NCBI RefSeq assembly: GCF_003569765.1
Contig: NZ_QXMG01000016.1
Span: 35,071 to 99,070 of the forward strand
DNA: 64,000 bases
Direction: 5' to 3'
Origin: Caldimonas tepidiphila
Lineage (GTDB): Bacteria; Pseudomonadota; Gammaproteobacteria; Burkholderiales; Burkholderiaceae_C
A program made the translations under genes and the position numbers. The notes under the pieces were generated by a model. It searched no databases. It had not been told where the DNA came from and saw nothing but the letters and a program-made list of their open reading frames with translations. This document shows, piece by piece, positions 37,203 through 44,599 of the stretch (position 1 is the first letter of the stretch; every line of letters begins with the position of its first letter).

Positions 37203-37220
37203 AAACTTAGTCGACTAAGA
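37203..37220. promoter_or_regulatory. Candidate MarR operator upstream of hemerythrin
   Basis: AAACTTAGTCGACTAAGA. It contains the perfect 14-bp palindrome CTTAGTCGACTAAG (37206-37219), 54 bp before the hemerythrin start. The same 18 bases occur at 45995-46012, reverse-oriented, in front of the phthalate operon. Shared perfect palindromes in two promoters suggest a common regulator, most likely the MarR protein encoded at 38164. Confidence 0.7.
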
Positions 37221-37273
37221 TGAAGCGTTGCAGTTCCCGGCAGTCCGGGGCCTGCCCTGAAGGAGACGAACGC

Positions 37274-37762
37274 ATGGCCGACATCGACCCGAACCCGCCG
37301 CAGCTCTCGTGGACGGATGCATTGCTGCTCGGCTACGCGCCGATGGACGAGGACCACCAGGAGTTCGTCGAGCTCGTCGAAGCGATGCAGAAGGCGGCCG
37401 ACGGCGAGTTGCCGGCGCTCGTCGAGGCCTTCGCCGCACATGCGAAGGCGCATTTCGAGGCCGAGAACGCCTGGATGGTCGAGACCGACTTCCCGGCACG
37501 CGACTGCCACATCGACGAGCATGCCGCGGTGCTGCGCTCGGTGGAGCAGGTGCGGCAGCGCCTCGCGGGCGGCGACTTCGCGATCGCGCGCAGGCTGGCC
37601 GCCGAGCTCGCCGGCTGGTTCCCCGGCCATGCCGACTACCTCGACTCGGCGCTGGCGCACTGGATGTGCAAGCGCCGCCTCGGCGGCAAGCCGGTCGTGA
37701 TCCGGCGCGACATCGGCGCCGCGCCGCGCGCGCAGGCCCCGGTCCCGGCTCCGTTCTCCTGA
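37274..37762 (+). CDS. Bacteriohemerythrin
   Basis: A 162-residue di-iron oxygen-binding protein. The expected ligands are in order: His28 (EDHQEF), His60-x3-Glu64 (HFEAEN), His79-x3-His83 (HIDEHA) and His119-x4-Asp124 (HADYLD). The N-terminal LSWTDALLLGYAPMDEDHQE is standard for single-domain bacteriohemerythrins. AGGAG lies just upstream of ATG 37274. It carries or stores O2, or delivers it to oxygenases; here its promoter shares a palindrome with the phthalate dioxygenase operon. Confidence 0.93.
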   Translation: MADIDPNPPQLSWTDALLLGYAPMDEDHQEFVELVEAMQKAADGELPALVEAFAAHAKAHFEAENAWMVETDFPARDCHIDEHAAVLRSVEQVRQRLAGGDFAIARRLAAELAGWFPGHADYLDSALAHWMCKRRLGGKPVVIRRDIGAAPRAQAPVPAPFS

Positions 37763-37853
37763 GCGCGGCCCGGGCATGCAGCGTCCGCGCCGATGCGGCA
37801 TCATCCCGCCCCTCGCGCCCCCCACCCCCGGCGGGACGCGTCCCGGAGTTCCC

Positions 37854-38135
37854 GTGTCCAACGAATCCCAGACCCCCAACCAGCGCCGTGCGCGCCGCAA
37901 GCTGCCGCACCGCTTCGCCCCGGTGGCGTTCGCCTTCTACATGGCGGGCATCGTCGCCTTCATGATGAGCCTGGTGCTCACCGCGCTCAACGGCGGCATC
38001 GGTCCCGACTACGCATGGCGCGTGCTCCGGGCCTACCTGTATGCGCTGCCGGTCGGCTTCGGCTGCGTGATGCTGGTGCGCCCGCTCGTCCTGCGGCTCG
38101 TGGCGCTGACGGTCGAGCCGCCCGGCCGGCCCTGA
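37854..38135 (+). CDS. DUF2798-family small membrane protein
   Basis: A 93-residue inner-membrane protein with two spans (VAFAFYMAGIVAFMMSLVLT and YLYALPVGFGCVMLVRPLVL) and the typical DUF2798 features: basic N-terminus RRKLPHRF and C-terminal RPLVLRLV. Start is GTG 37854 with GGAG 6 bp upstream. Function unknown; the family is common next to regulators of the MarR type. It converges with the MarR gene. Confidence 0.82.
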   Translation: MSNESQTPNQRRARRKLPHRFAPVAFAFYMAGIVAFMMSLVLTALNGGIGPDYAWRVLRAYLYALPVGFGCVMLVRPLVLRLVALTVEPPGRP

Positions 38136-38168
38136 AGGCCCGGGGCGGGTGCCGCTGCCGCCTTCAGG
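38131..38168. terminator. Hairpin between convergent genes
   Basis: CCTGAAGGC (38131-38139) pairs with GCCTTCAGG (38160-38168) around a GC-rich loop, spanning both stop codons of the DUF2798 and MarR genes. No U-tract on either strand, so it may only stabilise 3' ends. Confidence 0.35.
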
Positions 38169-38712
38169 CCTCGGCGTCCTTCGCGCCGGTGAAGGAGGCG
38201 TCGCGCGCGAGGTTGTCGATCATCCTCAGCAGCGTGCGCCGCGTCGTCTCGACGTCGGCCTCCGGCACGCCCTCCAGCGCGATCGCGTTGACCTCCTCGG
38301 CCAGCGGCACGAGCCGCTGTTTCAGCTCCTTGCCCAGCGGCGTGAGGTGCACGTAGACGTACTTGCGGTTGTCGGGCCGCTGCTCGAGCGTGACGTAGCC
38401 GAGCTGCTCCATGCTGCGCAGCGCGACGAAGGTGGTGGGCTCCATCACGCCGGCCTCGATGCTGAGCTCGCGCTTCGTGAGCCCGTCGCGCTCCCACAGG
38501 ATGCGCAGGAAGGTCCAGTGCCCCATCTGCACGTTGTGCTCGGCGAGCCGCGTCTGCAGCGCGCGCAGGAAGCCGCGCGTCGCATCCTTGACCAGGTGCG
38601 CCATGCGGTCGTTGGGCACCGCCTCGTGCCAGTGGCGCAGCACGCGGTGGGCGATCTCGAGGTCTCGCTTGGGGGACGTCTTGGCCACGGAGGGGGTCTG
38701 CAGGAGGGTCAC
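38164..38712 (-). CDS. MarR-family regulator of the phthalate operon
   Basis: A 182-residue winged-helix regulator: dimerisation helices at both ends, HTH at ~60-100 (FLRILWERDGLTKRELSIEA, MEPTTFVALRSMEQLGYVTL) and the wing EQRPDNRKYVYVHLTPLGKE. It is the last gene of the leftward phthalate operon, 7 bp after the dihydrodiol dehydrogenase stop. MarR proteins bind palindromes of this size, so it probably represses the operon at CTTAGTCGACTAAG and is released by phthalate or a downstream intermediate. The ligand is inferred. Confidence 0.9.
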   Translation of the reverse strand: MTLLQTPSVAKTSPKRDLEIAHRVLRHWHEAVPNDRMAHLVKDATRGFLRALQTRLAEHNVQMGHWTFLRILWERDGLTKRELSIEAGVMEPTTFVALRSMEQLGYVTLEQRPDNRKYVYVHLTPLGKELKQRLVPLAEEVNAIALEGVPEADVETTRRTLLRMIDNLARDASFTGAKDAEA

Positions 38713-38719
38713 GAAGTCC

Positions 38720-39916
38720 TCATTTTCGCAAAGACACCTGCCGCACGAGTTCCACGTCGCGGCCTTCGCGGGCCGACTCCAGCATCGCGAGGCAGACCTC
38801 CAGCGTCGCGCGCGCCCAGGGGCCGTCGTGGATCGGGGGGCGGCCCTGCTGCACGGCGGCGACCAGCTCGTCGATGACCTCGAAGCGCGGCACCGCCGGC
38901 GCCGGCAGCGGCTCGCGCCGGCGCTCGGCGTCGCCGTAGACCCAGACCGCGTCCGGCAGCGGACGCACGTCGCCGCGCTCGCAGGAGACCACGAGCGGCC
39001 CGAAATGCTGGTGCGCCGGGTTCGGGGCCGCGACGGTCGGCGGCCGGTAGGCCGGGCCGCCGTAGGTGCCCCGCGCCTTCAGCCGCGCCTCCTCGTCGGC
39101 CGACTGCACCTGGCCCAGGCGCCTGCGCGCCTGGCCGTGGTCGTCCGGGTTCTTGGACGCGCCCATCTCGCCGATCCAGCCGCACCACTCGTCGGAGTCG
39201 AAGTGCCCGTAGCCGCTGTAGGTGAGCGAGGCGAAGGCGCCGTCGTCGAACCACAGCATCGCGGTGTAGGCGCCCTCGGTGGGGCGCGAAGGGTCCCACC
39301 GGCCCAGCACCGCGCGCACGCGGGTGGCGCGGCTGCCGGCGAGCAGCCGCACCACGTCGACCTGGTGCGCGGCCTGGCTGAAGACCACGCCGCCGCCGTC
39401 CTCGGTGCGCAGCTCCTCCGGGCGGCGCGGGCGGTAGAGGAAGTCGGTGTAGTTCAGCGCCTGGATCATCCGCACGCGGCCCAGGTCGCCGCGCTCGATG
39501 ATCTCGCGCGCCTGCAGGTAGGGCGTGTCGAAGCTGTGGCAGTGGCCGACGATCAGGTGCACGCCGGCGCGATCGCAGGCGTCGATCATCGCGTCGCACT
39601 CGTCCATGCTCAGCGCCATCGGCTTCTCGACCAGCACGTGCTTGCCGTGCGCTGCGGCGATGCGGGTCTGCGCGGCATGGAACTGGTGGGGGCTGGCGAC
39701 GTAGACGGCCTGCACGTCCGGGTGCGCGGCGAGCCGCTCCACGTCGTCGAACACCGGCGCGCCGAAGTCGCGCGCGAACTGCGCGCGCGCTTCCTCGCGC
39801 GGATCGCAGGCGGCGACGAGCCGGATGCGCTCGTCGCGCAGGAAGGTCGGCAGCATCAGCGTGAAGGCGCGGCCGAGGCCGGCGACGCCGATGCGCAGCG
39901 GTCCGCTCGCGCCCAT
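38720..39916 (-). CDS. ophB: Phthalate 4,5-cis-dihydrodiol dehydrogenase (Gfo/Idh/MocA family)
   Basis: A 398-residue NAD(P)-dependent dehydrogenase. N-terminal Rossmann fold ([20 protein letters not shown]), [18 protein letters not shown] with the EKP motif, catalytic region [19 protein letters not shown]. The phthalate-pathway dihydrodiol dehydrogenases (OphB, Pht4) belong to this family, and position in an operon with the dioxygenase and decarboxylase fixes the role: it converts 4,5-dihydro-4,5-cis-dihydroxyphthalate to 4,5-dihydroxyphthalate. Its ATG overlaps the stop of the reductase gene (ATGA). A paralogue of unrelated role cannot be excluded without the context. Confidence 0.85.
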   Translation of the reverse strand: MGASGPLRIGVAGLGRAFTLMLPTFLRDERIRLVAACDPREEARAQFARDFGAPVFDDVERLAAHPDVQAVYVASPHQFHAAQTRIAAAHGKHVLVEKPMALSMDECDAMIDACDRAGVHLIVGHCHSFDTPYLQAREIIERGDLGRVRMIQALNYTDFLYRPRRPEELRTEDGGGVVFSQAAHQVDVVRLLAGSRATRVRAVLGRWDPSRPTEGAYTAMLWFDDGAFASLTYSGYGHFDSDEWCGWIGEMGASKNPDDHGQARRRLGQVQSADEEARLKARGTYGGPAYRPPTVAAPNPAHQHFGPLVVSCERGDVRPLPDAVWVYGDAERRREPLPAPAVPRFEVIDELVAAVQQGRPPIHDGPWARATLEVCLAMLESAREGRDVELVRQVSLRK

Positions 39917-40884
39917 CACAGGTCCAGCACCAGTTCGCCGGACTTCGCGCGCGACACGCAGATCATGATCTGGTGCCCGGTCTCCTCGGGCATCAGCACC
40001 ATGTCGCGGTGGTCGGCCTCGCCCTCGAGCAGCCCGGTGCGGCAGGTGCCGCAGGTGCCGCTCTCGCAGGACGAGGCGGTGTTGCAGCCGTGCTCGCGCA
40101 GCACCTCGAGGATGGAGCGGCCCACCGGCACCTCGTAGCGCCGGCCGCTCTTCGCCAGGCGCACCGTGAAGGGCCGGTCGTCCGCCTTCACGCCGCCGCC
40201 CTCGTTGAAGCTCTCGAAGTGCACGTTCGACGGTGACCAGTGCCCCGACATGTCGCGCACCGACTCCATCAGCCCGCGCGGGCCGCAGCAGTAGATGTGC
40301 GCCGTGTTCGGCTTCTCGAGCACCGGCCAGAGGTCGAAGGAGCGGTCCGGGTCGCCGTGGTCGTGGTGGATCCTCACGCGGCCCTTGAACTCGGGCGCGT
40401 CCAGATCGTCGAGGAAGGCGGTGGTCTCGGGCGAGCGGGTGAAGTAGTAGAGCTTCCAGGGCGCCGGCGGCAGCTCGCCGAAGGAGCGGATCATCGACAG
40501 GATCGGCGTGATGCCGATCCCGCCGGCGATGAAGAGATAACTCCTTGCCTTCTCGACCAGCGGGAAGGCGTTCTCGGGCACCGAGGTCGGCAGCGTGTCG
40601 CCCTCGCGCGCCTCGTCGACCAGGCTCACCGAGCCGCCGCGGCCGTTCGCGTCGCGCTTGACGGCGATCACGTAGCGGTGGCGCTCGGCCGGGTCGTTGC
40701 ACAGCGAGTACTTGCGCAGTGCGCCGTTGGGCACCTGCACCTTGACGTGCGAGCCGGGCGTGAAGGGCGGCAGCTCCGAGCCGTCGGGCTGCACCAGCTC
40801 GAAGGAGCGGATGCCGTCGGCCACGTCCCGGATGCGGGCGATGCGCAGTGGCATCTGCGTGTCGGCGTGGGTCTGGATGCTCAT
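39916..40884 (-). CDS. ophA1: Phthalate dioxygenase reductase
   Basis: A 322-residue flavoprotein, the same length as I recall for the Burkholderia enzyme. Domain order FMN, NADH, [2Fe-2S]: FMN motif RKYSLCNDP (57-65), NAD-binding [15 protein letters not shown], and a C-terminal plant-type ferredoxin with Cys273, Cys278, Cys281 and Cys309 (CESGTCGTC ... ICVSRA). It passes electrons from NADH to the Rieske oxygenase. ATG 40884 has GGGAGA 7 bp upstream and lies 16 bp after the quinolinate phosphoribosyltransferase stop. The order (FMN first, ferredoxin last) is that of class IA reductases. Confidence 0.9.
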   Translation of the reverse strand: MSIQTHADTQMPLRIARIRDVADGIRSFELVQPDGSELPPFTPGSHVKVQVPNGALRKYSLCNDPAERHRYVIAVKRDANGRGGSVSLVDEAREGDTLPTSVPENAFPLVEKARSYLFIAGGIGITPILSMIRSFGELPPAPWKLYYFTRSPETTAFLDDLDAPEFKGRVRIHHDHGDPDRSFDLWPVLEKPNTAHIYCCGPRGLMESVRDMSGHWSPSNVHFESFNEGGGVKADDRPFTVRLAKSGRRYEVPVGRSILEVLREHGCNTASSCESGTCGTCRTGLLEGEADHRDMVLMPEETGHQIMICVSRAKSGELVLDL

Positions 40885-40900
40885 GGGGAAGTCTCCCGGG

Positions 40901-41761
40901 TCAGGCATCGATGCGCAGCGACAGGTCGATCGCGCGCACGTCCTTGGTCAGCTTGCCGATCGAGATGCGATCGACGCCGGTGGTCGCGATGTCGCGGATG
41001 GTGCCGAGGTCGACGCCGCCGGAGACCTCCAGCACCGCGCGCCCGCGGTTGAGCGCGAAGGCGGCGCGCATGTCCTCGGGCGTGAAGTCGTCGAGCAGCA
41101 CGTTCTCGGCGCCGGCCTCCAGCGCCTCCTCGAGCTCGGCCAGGTTCTCGACCTCGATCTGGATGCCGACGCCGGCGTTCAGCGCGCGCGCGGCCTCGAG
41201 CGCCGCGCGGATGCCGCCGGTCGCGGCGATGTGGTTCTCCTTGATCAGGATGCCGTCCCACAGCGCCATGCGGTGGTTGCGGCCGCCGCCGACGCGCACC
41301 GCGTACTTCTGCGCCTGGCGCAGCCCGGGCAGCGTCTTGCGCGTCTCGAGCACCGCGCAGCCCTTCGGGTTCGGCGACAGGCCCTCGATCGCCTTCACGT
41401 ACTGGCGCGTGACGGTCGCGACCGAGGACAGCGTCTGCAGGAAGTTCAGCGCGGCGCGCTCGGCGCTCAGCAGCGCGCGGGCGTCCGCCTCGATGCGGCA
41501 GACCTCGGTGCCGCGCTCGGCCTGCTGGCCCTCCTCGACGCTCCAGGAGAGCGTCGCGGACGGGTCGAGCGTCTTCACGCAGGCCTCGAACCAGGGGCGG
41601 CCGCAGATCACGGCCGTCTCCTTCGCGGTGACGCGGCCCGTCACGCGGCGCCCGGCGGGCACCAGCTGCGCGGTCCAGTCGCCGCGGCCGATGTCCTCCA
41701 TCAGCGCGTCGCGCACGTTGCGGGCCAGCGCCGCGTCCAGGGTTTCGTTGGTGTCGAACAT
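40901..41761 (-). CDS. ophE: Quinolinate phosphoribosyltransferase (phthalate-operon copy)
   Basis: A 286-residue NadC-type enzyme (nicotinate-nucleotide pyrophosphorylase, carboxylating). Signature parts: ALMEDIGRGDWTAQLVPAGR, ERAALNFLQTLSSVATVTRQ, LETRKTLPGLRQAQKYAVRV, RNHRMALWDGILIKENHI, and VLLDDFTPEDMRAAF. The active-site Arg/His/Lys residues are present. A copy inside a phthalate operon is known from Burkholderia (ophE): phthalate dioxygenase also attacks quinolinate, and extra enzyme restores NAD synthesis. A second, housekeeping nadC is expected elsewhere in the genome. Confidence 0.85.
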   Translation of the reverse strand: MFDTNETLDAALARNVRDALMEDIGRGDWTAQLVPAGRRVTGRVTAKETAVICGRPWFEACVKTLDPSATLSWSVEEGQQAERGTEVCRIEADARALLSAERAALNFLQTLSSVATVTRQYVKAIEGLSPNPKGCAVLETRKTLPGLRQAQKYAVRVGGGRNHRMALWDGILIKENHIAATGGIRAALEAARALNAGVGIQIEVENLAELEEALEAGAENVLLDDFTPEDMRAAFALNRGRAVLEVSGGVDLGTIRDIATTGVDRISIGKLTKDVRAIDLSLRIDA

Positions 41762-41775
41762 GGTGAAAGCCTTCT

Positions 41776-42510
41776 CTAGGGTCTGAACAGCAGGGTCAGC
41801 GCGACGCCGCTCAGGAACAGCAGGATCGCGCGCCGGAACAGCGCCTCGCTGAGCCGGTGCCGCAGCCGCTGCCCGATCGCGAGGCCGACGCCCATCGGCA
41901 GCAGCGCGAGCGTCGACATCGACAACTCGTGCCAGCCGACGCGCCCCTGCGCCGCCATCGCTCCGTACAGTGCGAGCGCGCCGGCCAGGTAGATCACGCT
42001 GATGTGGCGCACGAAGGACTCGCGCGGCAGCCGCAGCGCCGACAGGTAGCTGATGACGATCGGCCCGGTGAGCGACGAGACGCCGCCCATCACGCCCGAG
42101 AGCGTGCCCACGCCCACGCTCCACCAGCGCTCGCGCTCCGGCGGCACCGACAGCTTCAGCGGCAGCGCCAGCAGCAGCACCGTCAGCAGCACCGCGCCGC
42201 CGACGATCGCGCGCAGCACGTCGTCCGGCAGCGCGAGCGTCACCGGCACGGTCAGCAGCGTCGCCGCCACCAGCGGCACGGCGAGCGGCACGAAGCGGGC
42301 CGGGTCGCCGCCCGGCAGGCCGCTGCGCGCCGACTGCCAGGCGTTGGAGACCAGCACCGGCATCATCACCAGCACGATGGCCTGCGTGGCCGGCACGCGG
42401 TGCGACAGCAGCGGGACCACGACCAGCGGCAGGCCGATGCCGAGCGTGCCCTTGACGAGCCCGCCGGCGATGAACACGGCCGCCGCCATCGCGAGTTCGG
42501 TGCCCGTCAC
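41776..42510 (-). CDS. TSUP (TauE/SafE) family permease
   Basis: A 244-residue inner-membrane protein with seven or eight hydrophobic segments and the family repeats: MAAAVFIAGGLVKGTLGIGL (first half) and LSGVMGGVSSLTGPIVISYL (second half). TSUP proteins export or import sulfonates and organic acids. It replaces the usual phthalate permease (OphD) in this operon and follows a Bug-type binding protein by 13 bp. Start is GTG 42510; ATG 42489 is an alternative. Confidence 0.85.
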   Translation of the reverse strand: MTGTELAMAAAVFIAGGLVKGTLGIGLPLVVVPLLSHRVPATQAIVLVMMPVLVSNAWQSARSGLPGGDPARFVPLAVPLVAATLLTVPVTLALPDDVLRAIVGGAVLLTVLLLALPLKLSVPPERERWWSVGVGTLSGVMGGVSSLTGPIVISYLSALRLPRESFVRHISVIYLAGALALYGAMAAQGRVGWHELSMSTLALLPMGVGLAIGQRLRHRLSEALFRRAILLFLSGVALTLLFRP

Positions 42511-42523
42511 CGCACGCCCCGGC

Positions 42524-43507
42524 TCACTCGGCCTTGAGGTTGGCGCGCTTGGCCGCCGCCGTCAGGCGGGTCGCCTCGCTCTTCAGCGCGCTCGCGAGCT
42601 GCTCGGGCGAGCCGCCGACCGGATCGACGCCCGCGGTCTGCAGCTGCTCGATCACGTCGGGCCGCTTGACGAGCTTGGCGATCTCGGCGCTCACGCGCTC
42701 GACCGCCTCCGGCGGCGTGCCGGCCCGGGCGAGCACCGCGACGTTGAAGGCGAAGTCGAAGCCCGCCGCCTTCTCCGCCAGGGTCGGCACCTCCGGCGCC
42801 AGCGGCGAGCGCTTGGGCGAGTTGATCGCGATCAGCTTGGCGCGGCCCGACTTGACGAAGCCCATCAGCGAGGGCGGGGACGAGAACACCATGTCGACCT
42901 CGCCGCCGATCATCGCCGGCACCGAGTTCGCGCTGCCCTTGAACGGGATGTGGGCGATGTCCAGCCCGAGTTCGCCCTTCATCGCCTCGGCGGTGAGGTG
43001 GTGGATGCTGGCGATGCCCGAGGAGCCGTAGTTCAGCTTGCCGGGCTGGGACTTGGCCAGCGCGATGAACTCGTCCAGCGTGTTCGCCTTCACCGCCGGG
43101 TTGACGGCGAGGAAGAGGGGCGCCTTGCCGATCAGCGACACCGGCGTGAAGTCCTTCGCCGCATCGTAGGCGACCTTCGCGTTCACCAGCGGCGTGATCG
43201 TCAGCAGCGGGCCGTCGGTCACCAGCAGCGTATGCCCGTCGGCCGGCGATTGCGTGACCGTGGCCGCCGCGATGGCGCCGCCTGCGCCGGGCTTGTTCTC
43301 GACCACCACCGACTGGCCCAGGGCCTGGGCGAGGTGTGGCGACAGCGCGCGCGCCACCGTGTCGGGCAGCCCGCCGGGCGAGTAGGGCACGATCAGCTTG
43401 ATCGGCTTCGACGGGAAGGCCTGGGCCTGGGCCAGCGCGGGAAAGGCGATGGCGGCGAACACGGCCGCAGCGGTGCCTGCGAGCTTGAGGCAGAACTTGC
43501 GTTTCAT
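42524..43507 (-). CDS. Bug/TctC-family substrate-binding protein (phthalate operon)
   Basis: A 327-residue periplasmic protein: signal peptide (AAAVFAAIAFPALAQAQA), FPSKPIKLIVPYSPGGLPDT, VVVENKPGAGGAIAAATVTQ, and AHIPFKGSANSVPAMIGGEV. It lies between the decarboxylase and the TSUP permease, so phthalate or a close relative is the likely ligand. Start is ATG 43507 with GGAG 7 bp upstream; the GTG three bases earlier is less likely. No TctA or TctB gene is present. Confidence 0.92.
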   Translation of the reverse strand: MKRKFCLKLAGTAAAVFAAIAFPALAQAQAFPSKPIKLIVPYSPGGLPDTVARALSPHLAQALGQSVVVENKPGAGGAIAAATVTQSPADGHTLLVTDGPLLTITPLVNAKVAYDAAKDFTPVSLIGKAPLFLAVNPAVKANTLDEFIALAKSQPGKLNYGSSGIASIHHLTAEAMKGELGLDIAHIPFKGSANSVPAMIGGEVDMVFSSPPSLMGFVKSGRAKLIAINSPKRSPLAPEVPTLAEKAAGFDFAFNVAVLARAGTPPEAVERVSAEIAKLVKRPDVIEQLQTAGVDPVGGSPEQLASALKSEATRLTAAAKRANLKAE

Positions 43508-43594
43508 CACTTGTCTCCGGTAGTTGATCCGCCGCCTGACGGTCCGCGGTGGATTCGGTGGCCCGCGAGGGCCGGACTGGCGGGCGTTTCCCGC

Positions 43595-44584
43595 TCAGAT
43601 GCTGTAGGTTTCGTAGGTCGCCGGGTGGAAGAGCTCGTCCACCGACATCAGCCGTGCCGACAGGCCCTGCGAGTGGTGGTGGCGCACGAAGGTCTCGAGC
43701 GTCCTGCGCGCCGGCGCGACGCCGTAGGACCAGTAGTCCTCGCCCATCGTCTCGCGCGCCGCCTTGAGCTGCTCCTCGACGAAGGGCAGCGTGACCTTGG
43801 TGGCCGAGGTGTCGGCCAGCAGCTCGAGCGCCGCGGACTTCGACTGCGTGAAGGCCTTCAGCACCGCTGCGGGCAGCCAGGGGTGCTGCGCGGCGAGCTC
43901 CTTGCGGATGCCGACCACGTGCATGATCGGGAACACCCCGGTGCGCCGGTAGTAGTCCTTGGCCACCGCGGTCGGATCGTCGAACAGCCAGCCGATGTTC
44001 GGATTCTTCAGCGCCGAGCGGCTTGGCGGGCGCGGGCCGATGAAGCCGTCGATCTCGCCGCGGTCGAGCAGCTCGGAGATGGTCGTGCCTTCCGGCGCCG
44101 CCTCCACGCGCACCTCGGGCGGCAGCTGCAGCTTGATCTTCTCGGGGCGGCCCGGCGTGTCGATGCCGCCGCGCACCCAGGTCACGTCCTCGGGCCGCAC
44201 GCCGTAGTCGTCCTGCAGGATCGAGCGTGCCCAGACATTGGCCGTGAGCTGGTACTCGGGCAGGCCCACGCGCTTGCCCCTGAGGTCCTCGGGCCGCTTG
44301 ATGCGGTCCTTGCGCACGTAGATCGACGTGTGGCGGAAGGCGCGCGACAGGAACACCGGCACCGCGATGTAGGGGCACTCGCCCTTCGAGTGCTTGACCA
44401 GGTAGCTGGAGAAGGAGAGCTCGGCGATGTCGAAGTCCATGCTGCGCATCGCGCGGAAGAACATCTCCTCCGGGTTCAGCAGCATGTAGACCGGATCGAC
44501 CCCGTCGATCTGGACGCGGCCGTCGAACAGCGCGCGGGTGCGGTCGTAGTCGCCCATCGCGACCGAGAGTTGCAGCTTTGCCAT
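43595..44584 (-). CDS. ophC: 4,5-Dihydroxyphthalate decarboxylase
   Basis: A 329-residue cytosolic enzyme with a periplasmic-binding-protein fold but no signal peptide, as in OphC/Pht5. Typical stretches: LQLSVAMGDYDRTRALFDGR, MLLNPEEMFFRAMRSMDFDI, ELSFSSYLVKHSKGECPY, RGKRVGLPEYQLTANVWARS, and DPTAVAKDYYRRTGVFPIMH. It removes a carboxyl from 4,5-dihydroxyphthalate to give protocatechuate. Family members annotated only as ABC substrate-binding proteins exist, but gene context and lack of export signal decide for the decarboxylase. AGGAAG precedes the start; it is 15 bp after the oxygenase stop. Confidence 0.88.
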   Translation of the reverse strand: MAKLQLSVAMGDYDRTRALFDGRVQIDGVDPVYMLLNPEEMFFRAMRSMDFDIAELSFSSYLVKHSKGECPYIAVPVFLSRAFRHTSIYVRKDRIKRPEDLRGKRVGLPEYQLTANVWARSILQDDYGVRPEDVTWVRGGIDTPGRPEKIKLQLPPEVRVEAAPEGTTISELLDRGEIDGFIGPRPPSRSALKNPNIGWLFDDPTAVAKDYYRRTGVFPIMHVVGIRKELAAQHPWLPAAVLKAFTQSKSAALELLADTSATKVTLPFVEEQLKAARETMGEDYWSYGVAPARRTLETFVRHHHSQGLSARLMSVDELFHPATYETYSI

Positions 44585-44599
44585 CTTGTGCTTCCTTCC

